Positions 9,254-18,399 of a stretch of 32,083 nt of DNA are shown here, one piece after another. The stretch spans positions 1 to 32,083 of the forward strand of contig CACAQP010000009.1 of assembly GCA_902534685.1 (NCBI GenBank). The letters run 5' to 3'. The position numbers and the translations under genes were made by a program. The notes below the pieces were generated by a model that did not search any database, had not been told where the DNA came from, and saw nothing but the letters and a program-made list of their open reading frames with translations. Every line of letters starts with the position of its first letter. The stretch's first letter is position 1. The stretch is from an uncultured Prochlorococcus sp. GTDB taxonomy: Bacteria; Cyanobacteriota; Cyanobacteriia; PCC-6307; Cyanobiaceae.

Positions 9254-9748
9254 ATGAATATTTTAAAAAATAATTTTTTATTTAAAAAAAAACCTGAAAA
9301 TAATAAAGTCTCGGATCAAGAAGTTGTTGATCAATATATAGAAATTGCGAAGTTAGTTAAAGAATCGAGAATTCAACAAAATCTAACAATCCAAGAATTG
9401 TCACTGATTTCAAAAATTCCTGAACAAACAATAAATTCTATTGAAAACAATAATAAAAATTTTAGACCAAAGTATCCCTTTATTAGATCTATATTAATTA
9501 AGCTGGAGGAGTGTTTAGTACTAGAAAAAAATATATTAGTAAAATTAGTTATCAAAGAAAGAAAAACTTTTAAGAAAGAAAAAAAGGATTTTCTTTTTAG
9601 CAAATTTGATCTTATAAATACTTGGCAGGGGAGTCTTTTATATTTTTTTATATTAGTTCTAACCATTTTTATATTAAAGCGATACTTTATTTTGAATGTA
9701 AATATTATAGAAATTCAAAATATTGAAAATAAAATCATTGATAAATAA
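9254..9748 (+). CDS. RodZ-like helix-turn-helix membrane protein, short
   Basis: A 164-residue protein. Residues about 26-90 form a Xre/HTH_25-type helix-turn-helix domain (I-A-K-L-V-K-E-S-R, then L-T-I-Q-E-L-S, then I-P-E-Q-T-I-N-S-I-E). A lysine-rich linker (about 100-118) precedes one transmembrane helix (about 127-145) and a tail of about 18 residues. Order and topology match the N-terminal half of RodZ, whose HTH domain binds MreB rather than DNA. The usual periplasmic beta domain is absent. The gene could be a reduced RodZ or a separate membrane-anchored regulator. Lysine and asparagine are very frequent. It ends 14 bases from the malQ stop, tail to tail. Confidence 0.65.
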   Translation: MNILKNNFLFKKKPENNKVSDQEVVDQYIEIAKLVKESRIQQNLTIQELSLISKIPEQTINSIENNNKNFRPKYPFIRSILIKLEECLVLEKNILVKLVIKERKTFKKEKKDFLFSKFDLINTWQGSLLYFFILVLTIFILKRYFILNVNIIEIQNIENKIIDK

Positions 9749-9762
9749 AATTTAATAATCGC

Positions 9763-11283
9763 CTATTTTCTGATCCTCCCAAACCTATTTCCTAGCTCAC
9801 TAAATATTCTAATGTCATCTTCTATTTCTTCTAAAGGGCGATTTAACTTCCATTTCCAATTGTTTTTAATAGTGCCAGGTGTATTCAATCTACTTGAGTC
9901 ATCTAGAGATAATATATCTTGGATTGGAGCGATAAATAGATTCGCATTTGTTTCCATGCCTATTTTTATTAGACTCAATGAAGGTTTTTCTGAAAATTTA
10001 TACTCATCTTTTATTCTTCTTTTGGAGTCATTATCTAAAGAGTTCCACCATGAGACGGAAGTATTGTTGTCATGAGTACCTGTATAAACAGCCCAATTTT
10101 CTCCTTCAATGTTTTTAGGTAAATATGGGTTATTTTCGTTCCCATCAAATGCGAACTGTAATATTTTCATGCCTGGCAGTTCAAAATTTTTCCTTAATTT
10201 TTCTACATCAGGTGTTATTACACCAAGATCCTCCGCGATAATTGGTAGATAGTTAGTCCCTAAATCATTTTTGAGTTTATTAAGTAATATTTTTCCAGGA
10301 GATGTTATCCATTTGCCACGAATTGCTGTTTTAGAATTGCCTTTAACTCTCCAGTAACCTGCTAATCCCCTGAAATGATCTAACCTCAACAAGTCTACAA
10401 GTTCAAATTGCCTTTTAAATCTCTTCCTCCACCAATCGAAATTAGTTCTCTTATGTTTTGACCAAAAGTAAGTTGGGGTTCCCCATAATTGTCCTGTAGA
10501 TGAAAAATAATCTGGTGGGACACCACTTTGGAAGATTAAAGCTCCATTTTTAAAAATTGAGAATAGTGATTTATTACTCCATACGTCCGCGCTGTCCCTA
10601 GAGACATAAAAGGGTAAATCTCCAATTAACTTGATATTATATAATTCTGCAAATTTTTTAACAGCTCTCCATTGCATATCTAAATGCCACTGCATTAATT
10701 TTTTTATAAGTATCTCTTCACTTCTTTCCTTAATCCATGATTTTAAAAAATTATTATTTTTTATTTTAAATTCTTTAGGCCATTTCCACCAAGGCAACAT
10801 ATTAAATTCCTCTCTTATAACAACAAATAATGCATAATCATGAACCCAAAAATTTTCACTAATCCATTTATAAAAATCAAGTTTTCTCTCTTCAGATTGT
10901 GAACTCCAACCTTGCAAAAGCAGGTAACCTAATTTTTTTGTTAAATCATCCGCATCATCAAAATCAAAATGATTCTTATTCTGATATGTTGGTCCTAATT
11001 CTTCTTTATTTGAAATAAAGATAAAACCTTTCTCGATTAAATCATCCATATCCAAAAACCAAGGGTTTAAAGCAAAGCTAGATGGGGAACTATAAGGTGA
11101 CCCTGTAGAATCAGTAGGTGTAAGAGGTAAAAATTGCCAGTATTCAATCCCATGCTTATTAAGTTGTTTTATCCACTCTTTTGCTCCTTTGCCAAAAGTT
11201 CCACATACTTTACCTCCAGGAATACATGAGGGATGCATAAGTACGCCTAATGATTTTTCTGCTAGAACTGATTCTATTGTCAT
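9763..11283 (-). CDS. malQ: 4-alpha-glucanotransferase (amylomaltase)
   Basis: A 506-residue GH77 disproportionating enzyme that moves maltodextrin segments between alpha-1,4-glucans during glycogen turnover in the cytoplasm. The motif L-R-L-D-H-F-R-G carries the nucleophile Asp302, I-A-E-D-L-G the acid/base Glu351, and Y-T-G-T-H-D-N-N-T the third catalytic aspartate. The N-terminus (G-V-L-M-H-P-S-C-I-P) is standard for cyanobacterial and plant DPE1-like enzymes. Length is normal. Its promoter must lie in the 243-base divergent gap shared with prs. Confidence 0.96.
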   Translation of the reverse strand: MTIESVLAEKSLGVLMHPSCIPGGKVCGTFGKGAKEWIKQLNKHGIEYWQFLPLTPTDSTGSPYSSPSSFALNPWFLDMDDLIEKGFIFISNKEELGPTYQNKNHFDFDDADDLTKKLGYLLLQGWSSQSEERKLDFYKWISENFWVHDYALFVVIREEFNMLPWWKWPKEFKIKNNNFLKSWIKERSEEILIKKLMQWHLDMQWRAVKKFAELYNIKLIGDLPFYVSRDSADVWSNKSLFSIFKNGALIFQSGVPPDYFSSTGQLWGTPTYFWSKHKRTNFDWWRKRFKRQFELVDLLRLDHFRGLAGYWRVKGNSKTAIRGKWITSPGKILLNKLKNDLGTNYLPIIAEDLGVITPDVEKLRKNFELPGMKILQFAFDGNENNPYLPKNIEGENWAVYTGTHDNNTSVSWWNSLDNDSKRRIKDEYKFSEKPSLSLIKIGMETNANLFIAPIQDILSLDDSSRLNTPGTIKNNWKWKLNRPLEEIEDDIRIFSELGNRFGRIRK

Positions 11284-11526
11284 CTATTTATTATATTTTG
11301 ATTTTTTTCAATTAAAGTATTTTGATCTTCTAAATTTAACCATATACAATTTTTTTTTATTGACAAATAATATTTCTGGTTTTCTTAGACTGGATAAATA
11401 TAAATTCTGATTTTCAATTCACAATATTTTATTTATTGATTCGACTTTTAAAAAGATAAAGTTATTATCTTTTGCGAAATTTACATAAACGACTACGATG
11501 AGTATATAGTTAATAGTACTAATTTC
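11284..11526. other. Divergent intergenic region malQ / prs
   Basis: This 243-base AT-rich gap must contain promoters for both malQ (-) and prs (+). Its one clear structure is the inverted repeat listed at 11451-11473. I see no credible coding sequence; the short open frame here lacks conservation features. Confidence 0.6.
11451..11473. repeat. Perfect 9-base inverted repeat upstream of prs
   Basis: AAAAGATAA (11451-11459) and its reverse complement TTATCTTTT (11465-11473) flank a five-base spacer. The centre lies about 65 bases before the prs start. It could be an operator, or a hairpin if the prs transcript begins upstream. There is one G-C pair per arm, so RNA stability would be low and chance occurrence in AT-rich DNA is possible. 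Confidence 0.45.
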
Positions 11527-12522
11527 GTGACTAGTTTTATCACGGCAGTGCAAAATAAAGAATCCAATTTTAATCTAACTAATAGTAGATTAAGGCTAGT
11601 TAGTGGAACAACGAATCCTAAATTAGCTGAAGAAATTGCATCATACTTAGGGATAAAAAATGTACCTTTAATATCAAAAAGATTTGCTGATGGAGAACTT
11701 TATGTTCAGATACAACAATCTATCAGAGGTTGCGATGTATTTCTAATACAACCTACATGCGCTCCTGTAAACGATAGTTTAATGGAACTAATGATTATGG
11801 TTGATGCCTGCAAGAGAGCTTCTGCTAGACAAATTACCGCTGTAATCCCTTATTTTGGATATGCAAGGGCAGATAGAAAGACTTCTGGAAGAGAGTCTAT
11901 TACTGCAAAACTTACGGCTAATTTACTAGAGAAATCAGGAGTTGATAGAGTGCTTGCTATGGATCTGCATTCGGCTCAAATTCAAGGTTATTTTGATATA
12001 CCATGCGATCATATTTACGGTTCACCAGTATTAATTGATTATTTAGAATCTTTAAATTTAGAGGAAGTAGTAGTAGTCTCTCCTGATGTAGGAGGTGTAG
12101 CGAGAGCGAGAGCATTTGCAAAATTAATGAACGATGCTCCTTTGGCGATAATTGATAAAAGAAGGTCGGCTCATAATATAGCTGAAAGTTTAACTGTTAT
12201 TGGTGAAGTTAAAGGTAAAACTGCTATTCTTATTGACGATATGATCGATACAGGCGGCACAATTTGTTCTGGTGCTAATTTATTAAAAAAAGAAGGAGCC
12301 AATAGAATATTTGCGTGTGCTTCACATGCTGTATTTTCTCCACCTTCTCATGAAAGATTAAGTGTTAAGGATTTATTTGAACAAGTTATTGTGACAAATA
12401 GCATACCAGTAATTGTTAAAGATAATTTTCAACAGTTAAAAGTACTATCTGTAGCAAATATGCTGGGTGAAGCTATCTGGAGAATTCACGAGGAAAGTTC
12501 TGTTAGCTCAATGTTCAGGTAA
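11527..12522 (+). CDS. prs: Ribose-phosphate pyrophosphokinase
   Basis: A 331-residue class I PRPP synthetase that turns ribose-5-phosphate and ATP into PRPP for nucleotide, histidine, tryptophan and NAD synthesis. Family marks are R-F-A-D-G-E-L near residue 55, the D-L-H-S-A-Q-I-Q-G-Y-F block with Asp146 and His148, and the PRPP loop L-I-D-D-M-I-D-T-G-G-T-I at about 235-246. The start is GTG at 11527; it leaves a short N-terminal extension before the conserved L-R-L-V-S-G-T core, as seen in cyanobacterial homologues. The stop is 9 bases from the convergent small gene. Confidence 0.96.
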   Translation: MTSFITAVQNKESNFNLTNSRLRLVSGTTNPKLAEEIASYLGIKNVPLISKRFADGELYVQIQQSIRGCDVFLIQPTCAPVNDSLMELMIMVDACKRASARQITAVIPYFGYARADRKTSGRESITAKLTANLLEKSGVDRVLAMDLHSAQIQGYFDIPCDHIYGSPVLIDYLESLNLEEVVVVSPDVGGVARARAFAKLMNDAPLAIIDKRRSAHNIAESLTVIGEVKGKTAILIDDMIDTGGTICSGANLLKKEGANRIFACASHAVFSPPSHERLSVKDLFEQVIVTNSIPVIVKDNFQQLKVLSVANMLGEAIWRIHEESSVSSMFR

Positions 12523-12531
12523 AAATTAAAA

Positions 12532-12972
12532 TTATTTTTTGTTTTTCTTTAAAAGTTCCTTAACCCTTTTTTCATAATCCTTTTTTATGTTATTTGGAAC
12601 GCTCTCAGGACAAATATTTAATGCACTTCCAACAATTTGAAATGTACCTGCGTTATATAATTTTTTTTCGTCAAGTTTTTCATCCCCAAGTTCTTTAATA
12701 GCCCCACCATGCTTTCCAATTATTACATTTGCGAAAGTAGCACTTGCAATGCCAAGCCCCTTTGTAAAATCTACTTCAGCTTTTGAAGCTATACAAAGAT
12801 ACGAAGCGCCCATTTGTCGATATAAGAAAAGATCTTTTTCAGAAGCAGCAAGAAGTTTTTTTTCTGCTTTAATTTGGTTATTTAATTTATTAATCTCAAA
12901 AATTATAAGAGGAAGGATGAGGCTTATCCCAAGAAATTTAAATATTCTTTTAAAAAAAAAATTAAGGCTCAT
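12532..12972 (-). CDS. Unrecognised small protein, membrane-anchored
   Basis: A 146-residue protein I cannot assign to a function. An N-terminal hydrophobic helix (about 10-28, basic before it) suggests a signal anchor. A charged helical stretch (about 28-48) follows, then the conserved-looking core Y-L-C-I-A-S-K-A-E-V-D-F and G-L-G-I-A-S-A-T-F-A, and a lysine-rich C-terminal helix. There is one cysteine in the core and another near residue 120 (N-I-C-P-E). It reads as a real gene: coding-like composition, tight packing against prs, and an ATG with a clean stop. I suspect it is restricted to picocyanobacteria. Nothing supports an enzymatic annotation. The upstream gene on the same strand ends 63 bases before it. 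Confidence 0.7.
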   Translation of the reverse strand: MSLNFFFKRIFKFLGISLILPLIIFEINKLNNQIKAEKKLLAASEKDLFLYRQMGASYLCIASKAEVDFTKGLGIASATFANVIIGKHGGAIKELGDEKLDEKKLYNAGTFQIVGSALNICPESVPNNIKKDYEKRVKELLKKNKK

Positions 12973-13035
12973 TAATTATCAACATTTATTAATAAAGATA
13001 ACATTTTACTTTATAAATTAATTGATAAAAAGTTG

Positions 13036-13578
13036 TTACTTAATAATTTTTATTTCGTGATGATTCTCTACTATTTCAAGTTTATCTTTTTTCCATGAAT
13101 ATATAACCCTGAATCTGTAATTATCTAAATCAACTAATCTCGTATGCTCTAAAATATACCAATCTTCATAAGAGGATTCAAAAATCATTTCGTGTTCATC
13201 TACTTGCTTAATATTTGAAATTCCTTCGTCATTATTTAAATAAAATTTCTCCCTCATAAGTTGGTGTCCCTTTAGAAAAGCACGCATTTCACCACTCTCT
13301 TTATAATGGGGATTTTCTTCAAAGAAATTATATTTTTTTTCTGGGTACCAAGTGAATTTATAGTGCGATTCCCACTCAGATTTATTCTCAAGAGCTTGAA
13401 TATTTATATTCATACATAAATTGTAAGTTTTTTGTCCTTCATTAAGAAAATATGTTCTATTAGATTTCCACAAACCAATATTTCTCGAAAACCATCTTTT
13501 TAAATTACTATTTAAACTAATTTCTGGAGAATTATTATCGCCAAAATTTAGGTTTTTCTTTTGATTAATAACAATCAT
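13036..13578 (-). CDS. Unrecognised 180-residue protein, possibly CpeS/CpcS-like beta-barrel
   Basis: An acidic and aromatic-rich soluble protein with no signal peptide. The motif F-S-R-N-I-G-L-W-K-S-N-R-T-Y-F (about 30-44) resembles the opening of the CpcS/CpeS phycobiliprotein lyase barrel, where a phenylalanine-serine-G-x-W-x-S-x-R-T motif is characteristic. Alternating strands follow, ending with Y-R-F-R-V-I-Y-S-W and a final beta strand (H-H-E-I-K-I-I). This suggests a lipocalin-like barrel, but I cannot confirm the family from motif resemblance alone. It sits divergently from sasA with a 106-base gap. Confidence 0.6.
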   Translation of the reverse strand: MIVINQKKNLNFGDNNSPEISLNSNLKRWFSRNIGLWKSNRTYFLNEGQKTYNLCMNINIQALENKSEWESHYKFTWYPEKKYNFFEENPHYKESGEMRAFLKGHQLMREKFYLNNDEGISNIKQVDEHEMIFESSYEDWYILEHTRLVDLDNYRFRVIYSWKKDKLEIVENHHEIKIIK

Positions 13579-13684
13579 TTATAAATTATCCCTATATATT
13601 ACATAGCTTATTTGTAGAATAAAAATAAATATCTTAAGGTGTTTATAAGGATTAACAGCTTTTCAACACTTCAGGGCAAAACAT

Positions 13685-14803
13685 TTGAATGATAAAAAAG
13701 AGCTAAAATTAATACTTGTAGCATCTAGAAATCAACTTTCTAGCGCTGATATTAAATCTCTGATTGCTTATTTAGAATCAGATGATTGTGAATTTGAGAT
13801 ATCTCTTCAGATTTCTGAGCCTACAGAACAACCAGAACTGCTTGAATTACATAGATTAGTTGCTATTCCAGCTCTTATAAAGGTTTCTCCTGCTCCAAAG
13901 CAAATATTTGCTGGAAGTAATATTTTCTCTCAGTTGCAAAAATGGTTGCCAAGATGGACACAGGAAGGTCTAACAAAAAATCTAGGAATTAATTTGCAAC
14001 CATCCAAAATTGATTCAATTAGAACTCAAAAAGAATTTCTTCTGGAGGACGAACTTCTTGTTTTAAGACAAGAGAATGAGACATTAACAAAAAGAATAGA
14101 ATCTCAGGAAAGATTATTAAGAATGGTCGCTCATGAATTAAGAACCCCATTAACTGCTGCTACTTTGGCTGTGCAAAGTCAAAAACTTGGACAAATTGAC
14201 ATTTCAAAATTGCAAGAAGTTATAAAAAGACGTCTTGAGGAGATTGAACTTTTATCTCAGGATCTCTTAGAAGTTGGAACAACCAAATGGGAAGCATTAT
14301 TTAATCCTCAGAAAATTGACTTAGGAAACATCAGTGCTGAAGTAATACTTGAATTAGAAAAATTCTGGAGATTAAGGAATATTGAAATTGATACTGATAT
14401 TCCATCTGATTTGCCAAGTGTATTTGCAGATCAAAGAAGAATGAGACAAGTATTTTTAAATTTAATTGAAAATGCTATTAAATTTTCTAAAGATTCTGGA
14501 GATATAAAAATTACAATGATTCACAAGACAAATCAATGGGTAGAAATAACAATTTGTGACAAGGGTGCAGGAATCCCTTTGAGTGAACAAAAAAGGATTT
14601 TCCTTGATAGAGTAAGGCTCCCACAGACTTCTGAAGGAACTTCAGGATTTGGAATTGGGTTATCTGTATGCAGAAGAATAGTTCAAGTCCATGGAGGTAG
14701 AATATGGGTTGTCTCTGAAATAGGAGTTGGTTCTTGCTTCCATTTCACCGTTCCTGTGTGGCAAGGACAAAATAAAGAGCAACAATACTTGACGAAAGGC
14801 TAG
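13685..14803 (+). CDS. sasA: Circadian output sensor histidine kinase SasA
   Basis: A 372-residue two-component kinase. Residues about 6-96 form a KaiB-like thioredoxin-fold sensor domain (L-K-L-I-L-V-A-S-R, then [11 protein letters not shown]), the hallmark of SasA. A coiled stretch (about 120-148) leads into the HisKA helix with phospho-acceptor His150 in [10 protein letters not shown]. The HATPase domain has the N box (N-L-I-E-N-A-I-K-F), G1 (D-K-G-A-G-I-P) and G2 (G-F-G-I-G-L-S-V). SasA binds KaiC and phosphorylates the response regulator RpaA to drive rhythmic gene expression. The start is TTG at 13685; the nearby ATG at 13689 is out of frame. The kai genes are not in this window. Confidence 0.95.
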   Translation: MNDKKELKLILVASRNQLSSADIKSLIAYLESDDCEFEISLQISEPTEQPELLELHRLVAIPALIKVSPAPKQIFAGSNIFSQLQKWLPRWTQEGLTKNLGINLQPSKIDSIRTQKEFLLEDELLVLRQENETLTKRIESQERLLRMVAHELRTPLTAATLAVQSQKLGQIDISKLQEVIKRRLEEIELLSQDLLEVGTTKWEALFNPQKIDLGNISAEVILELEKFWRLRNIEIDTDIPSDLPSVFADQRRMRQVFLNLIENAIKFSKDSGDIKITMIHKTNQWVEITICDKGAGIPLSEQKRIFLDRVRLPQTSEGTSGFGIGLSVCRRIVQVHGGRIWVVSEIGVGSCFHFTVPVWQGQNKEQQYLTKG

Positions 14804-14844
14804 CCTTACTCTTAATTTTTAATAAGCTGAAATGCTAATTTCCT

Positions 14845-14917
14845 GGCCCCATCGTCTAGAGGCCTAGGACACCTCCCTTTCACGGAGGCGACAGGGGTTC
14901 GAATCCCCTTGGGGCTA
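14845..14917 (+). tRNA. trnE: tRNA-Glu (anticodon TTC)
   Basis: A 73-base cloverleaf. The acceptor stem GGCCCCA pairs with TGGGGCT (14910-14916), including a G-U first pair. The anticodon arm CCTCC-CTTTCAC-GGAGG gives anticodon TTC. The T arm is AGGGG-TTCGAAT-CCCCT, and the discriminator base is A at 14917. CCA is not encoded. In cyanobacteria charged tRNA-Glu serves translation and is also the substrate of glutamyl-tRNA reductase, the first step of chlorophyll and heme synthesis. It lies between sasA and a convergent START-like gene. Confidence 0.97.
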
Positions 14918-14935
14918 TCAACTTTAAATTTATAA

Positions 14936-15472
14936 CTATCTTCTTGAGGATTTTGCTTGTCTATCGACAGCTATCAAATTCTCTGAAAGATCTTTTTTAA
15001 GTCTTTTCTCTATCATTCCTATAGGCATCCATTGACAACCTTGAACAGTAAGCTCGTAAATCAATGAATTTTTTGAAGTGTCTTTAATAGTTTGTATTTT
15101 CCAGCTACCTTCAAACTTCCTGAAATCTCCTTTTATCAAGCTAAATTTTAAGAGGCCAAGCTCCTTATCTTCAAATAAGTCGATTGTTACTTCAGCAGAA
15201 AATTTCATGCCAAGGAAATCTTGTGCCCCAACTTGTTTGAGGTGAACATTATTGTCCTTTTGAAATATTTTTTTGCTTGATAATAGATTTGGGATATAGA
15301 GATTTAGTCGATCATAATCTGTCAAAACATCCCACAAAGAATCAAAACTTGCAGAAGTTGTAAGTTGAGCTGCAAGTCTTCTTGTTCCTCCAGAAAGTTT
15401 TTCCATTGTCTGCTCAATTGTACTGAAATCATTGTTTTCAGAATGATTTACTGATTCTGGAGGATTATTCAT
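14936..15472 (-). CDS. SRPBCC (START-like / cyclase-dehydrase) family protein
   Basis: A 178-residue soluble protein with a Bet v1/START-like fold. The pattern A-A-Q-L-T-T-S-A-S-F-D-S-L-W-D-V-L-T-D-Y-D-R-L, followed by Y-I-P-N-L, is the typical polyketide cyclase/dehydrase (COQ10-like) N-terminal block. Later strands include L-K-Q-V-G-A-Q-D-F-L and W-K-I-Q-T. Such proteins bind hydrophobic ligands such as quinones or pigments, and related genes are widespread in cyanobacteria and plastids. No ligand can be named here. It ends 18 bases from tRNA-Glu on the opposite strand and is divergent from petH. Confidence 0.8.
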   Translation of the reverse strand: MNNPPESVNHSENNDFSTIEQTMEKLSGGTRRLAAQLTTSASFDSLWDVLTDYDRLNLYIPNLLSSKKIFQKDNNVHLKQVGAQDFLGMKFSAEVTIDLFEDKELGLLKFSLIKGDFRKFEGSWKIQTIKDTSKNSLIYELTVQGCQWMPIGMIEKRLKKDLSENLIAVDRQAKSSRR

Positions 15473-16764
<1,292 letters not shown>

Positions 16765-16873
16765 TTCTTTGATATTTATATGAATTTTCACCTATTAAAT
16801 ACTTTTTGGTTTAGACACAATACGTAGCTAATCTTAGAAAAAAAGAGGATTTTAAAAAAAGAATACTAAAAAT

Positions 16874-18397
16874 ATGCCTTCAACTTTAAGTAATCCTCTA
16901 AGATTAGGTTTACGGCAGGAAAGAGTCATACCTCCACAATGCTTAGTAATATTTGGTGCAAGTGGAGACCTTACTCATAGAAAATTAATACCGGCTTTAT
17001 TTGAGCTCTATTTGCAAAGAAGAATTCCTAGTGAATTTGGAATAGTTGGTTGCGCTAGAAGACCTTGGACTGATAATGAGTTTAGAGAAAAAATGAAAGT
17101 AAAGCTATCCAATCAAATATCTGGTAAAGAAAGGGATTGGGAACAATTTTCTAATTATCTTTTCTATGAACCAGTTGACTTACAACAAAGTGATCATGTC
17201 TTAAGGCTTTCTAAAAGATTAAATGAAATTGATAAAACACAAGCTACTCATGGTAATAGAACATTTTATTTATCAGTATCTCCGAATTTCTATGCAAGTG
17301 GATGTAAAGCTCTTAAAGTAGCTGGCCTTTTAGATGACCCAAAGAAAAGTCGTTTAGTGATTGAAAAACCTTTTGGAAGAGATTATTTAAGTGCAAAAAA
17401 ATTAAATAAGATCGTTCAAAGTTGCGCTGAAGAAAGTCAGATTTATAGGATTGATCACTATTTAGGTAAAGAGACAGTTCAAAATATTCTTGTTTTGAGG
17501 TTTGCTAACACTATTTTTGAACCAATCTGGAACAGAAATTATATATCAAGTGTTCAAATTACTTCATCTGAAACAGTGGGTGTTGAAGATAGAGCAGGTT
17601 ATTACGAAAGCTCTGGTGCTTTAAGGGATATGCTTCAAAATCATATGACTCAAATGCTTGCTGTTACTGCTATGGAACCTCCCGGAAAGTTTGAACCAGA
17701 AGCAATAAGAAATGAAAAAGCTAAGGTCCTTCAAGCTTCAAAACTTGCTGACGAAAATGAACCGTGGAATTGTTGCATTAGAGGTCAATATGGAGTGGGG
17801 GGAAATATCTCAAATCAACTCAGAGGATATAGACAGGAAGATGGTGTGCATACTAATAGCACTACAGAAACTTATATTGCGACAAAAGTTTTCGTTGATA
17901 ACTGGCGTTGGCAAGGGGTTCCTTTTTATTTAAGAACAGGAAAAAGACTACCTAAAAGGCTTGGAGAAATAGTCTTGACTTTTAAAGACGTTCCTGTTCA
18001 TTTATTTGAATCAACAATAATAAATCCTGCCCCAAATCAACTTATTCTTAGAATTCAGCCAAATGAAGGTGCTACTTTCAAATTTGAAGTAAAATCTCCT
18101 GGTTCTGGGATGAAATCAAGACAAGTTGAGATGGAATTTTCTTATGATGAATCATTCGGAGAACCCTCAGATGAAGGCTATGTAAGATTATTAGCTGATG
18201 CAATGCTTTCTGACCCAACCTTATTTACTAGAAGTGATGAAGTAGAGGCAGCCTGGAAACTTTATACCCCATTAATAGAATTGATGGACAATTCTCCTTG
18301 GAAGTTACCTATTTATAACTATGAATCTATGACTTGGGGACCTCCTGAGTCTGATCAATTAATTTCAAAAGATAATATTTTCTGGCGTAGACCCTAA
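16874..18397 (+). CDS. zwf: Glucose-6-phosphate 1-dehydrogenase
   Basis: A 507-residue enzyme for the first step of the oxidative pentose phosphate pathway, making NADPH and 6-phosphogluconolactone. The coenzyme loop G-A-S-G-D-L-T-H-R-K starts at residue 28, and the active-site block R-I-D-H-Y-L-G-K-E carries Asp194 and His195. Length and C-terminal domain are normal. In cyanobacteria this pathway supplies reductant at night and G6PDH is activated by OpcA. The opcA start follows two bases after this stop, so the two are co-transcribed. Confidence 0.97.
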   Translation: MPSTLSNPLRLGLRQERVIPPQCLVIFGASGDLTHRKLIPALFELYLQRRIPSEFGIVGCARRPWTDNEFREKMKVKLSNQISGKERDWEQFSNYLFYEPVDLQQSDHVLRLSKRLNEIDKTQATHGNRTFYLSVSPNFYASGCKALKVAGLLDDPKKSRLVIEKPFGRDYLSAKKLNKIVQSCAEESQIYRIDHYLGKETVQNILVLRFANTIFEPIWNRNYISSVQITSSETVGVEDRAGYYESSGALRDMLQNHMTQMLAVTAMEPPGKFEPEAIRNEKAKVLQASKLADENEPWNCCIRGQYGVGGNISNQLRGYRQEDGVHTNSTTETYIATKVFVDNWRWQGVPFYLRTGKRLPKRLGEIVLTFKDVPVHLFESTIINPAPNQLILRIQPNEGATFKFEVKSPGSGMKSRQVEMEFSYDESFGEPSDEGYVRLLADAMLSDPTLFTRSDEVEAAWKLYTPLIELMDNSPWKLPIYNYESMTWGPPESDQLISKDNIFWRRP

Positions 18398-18399
18398 AA

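Noticed and set aside
9373-9666. 97-residue open frame antisense to the RodZ-like gene
   Set aside because: The sense frame has a coherent HTH plus membrane helix, while the antisense frame shows no domain.
12749-13021. 90-residue plus-strand frame opposite the small gene beside prs
   Set aside because: It overlaps the better-supported minus-strand gene and shows no coherent fold.
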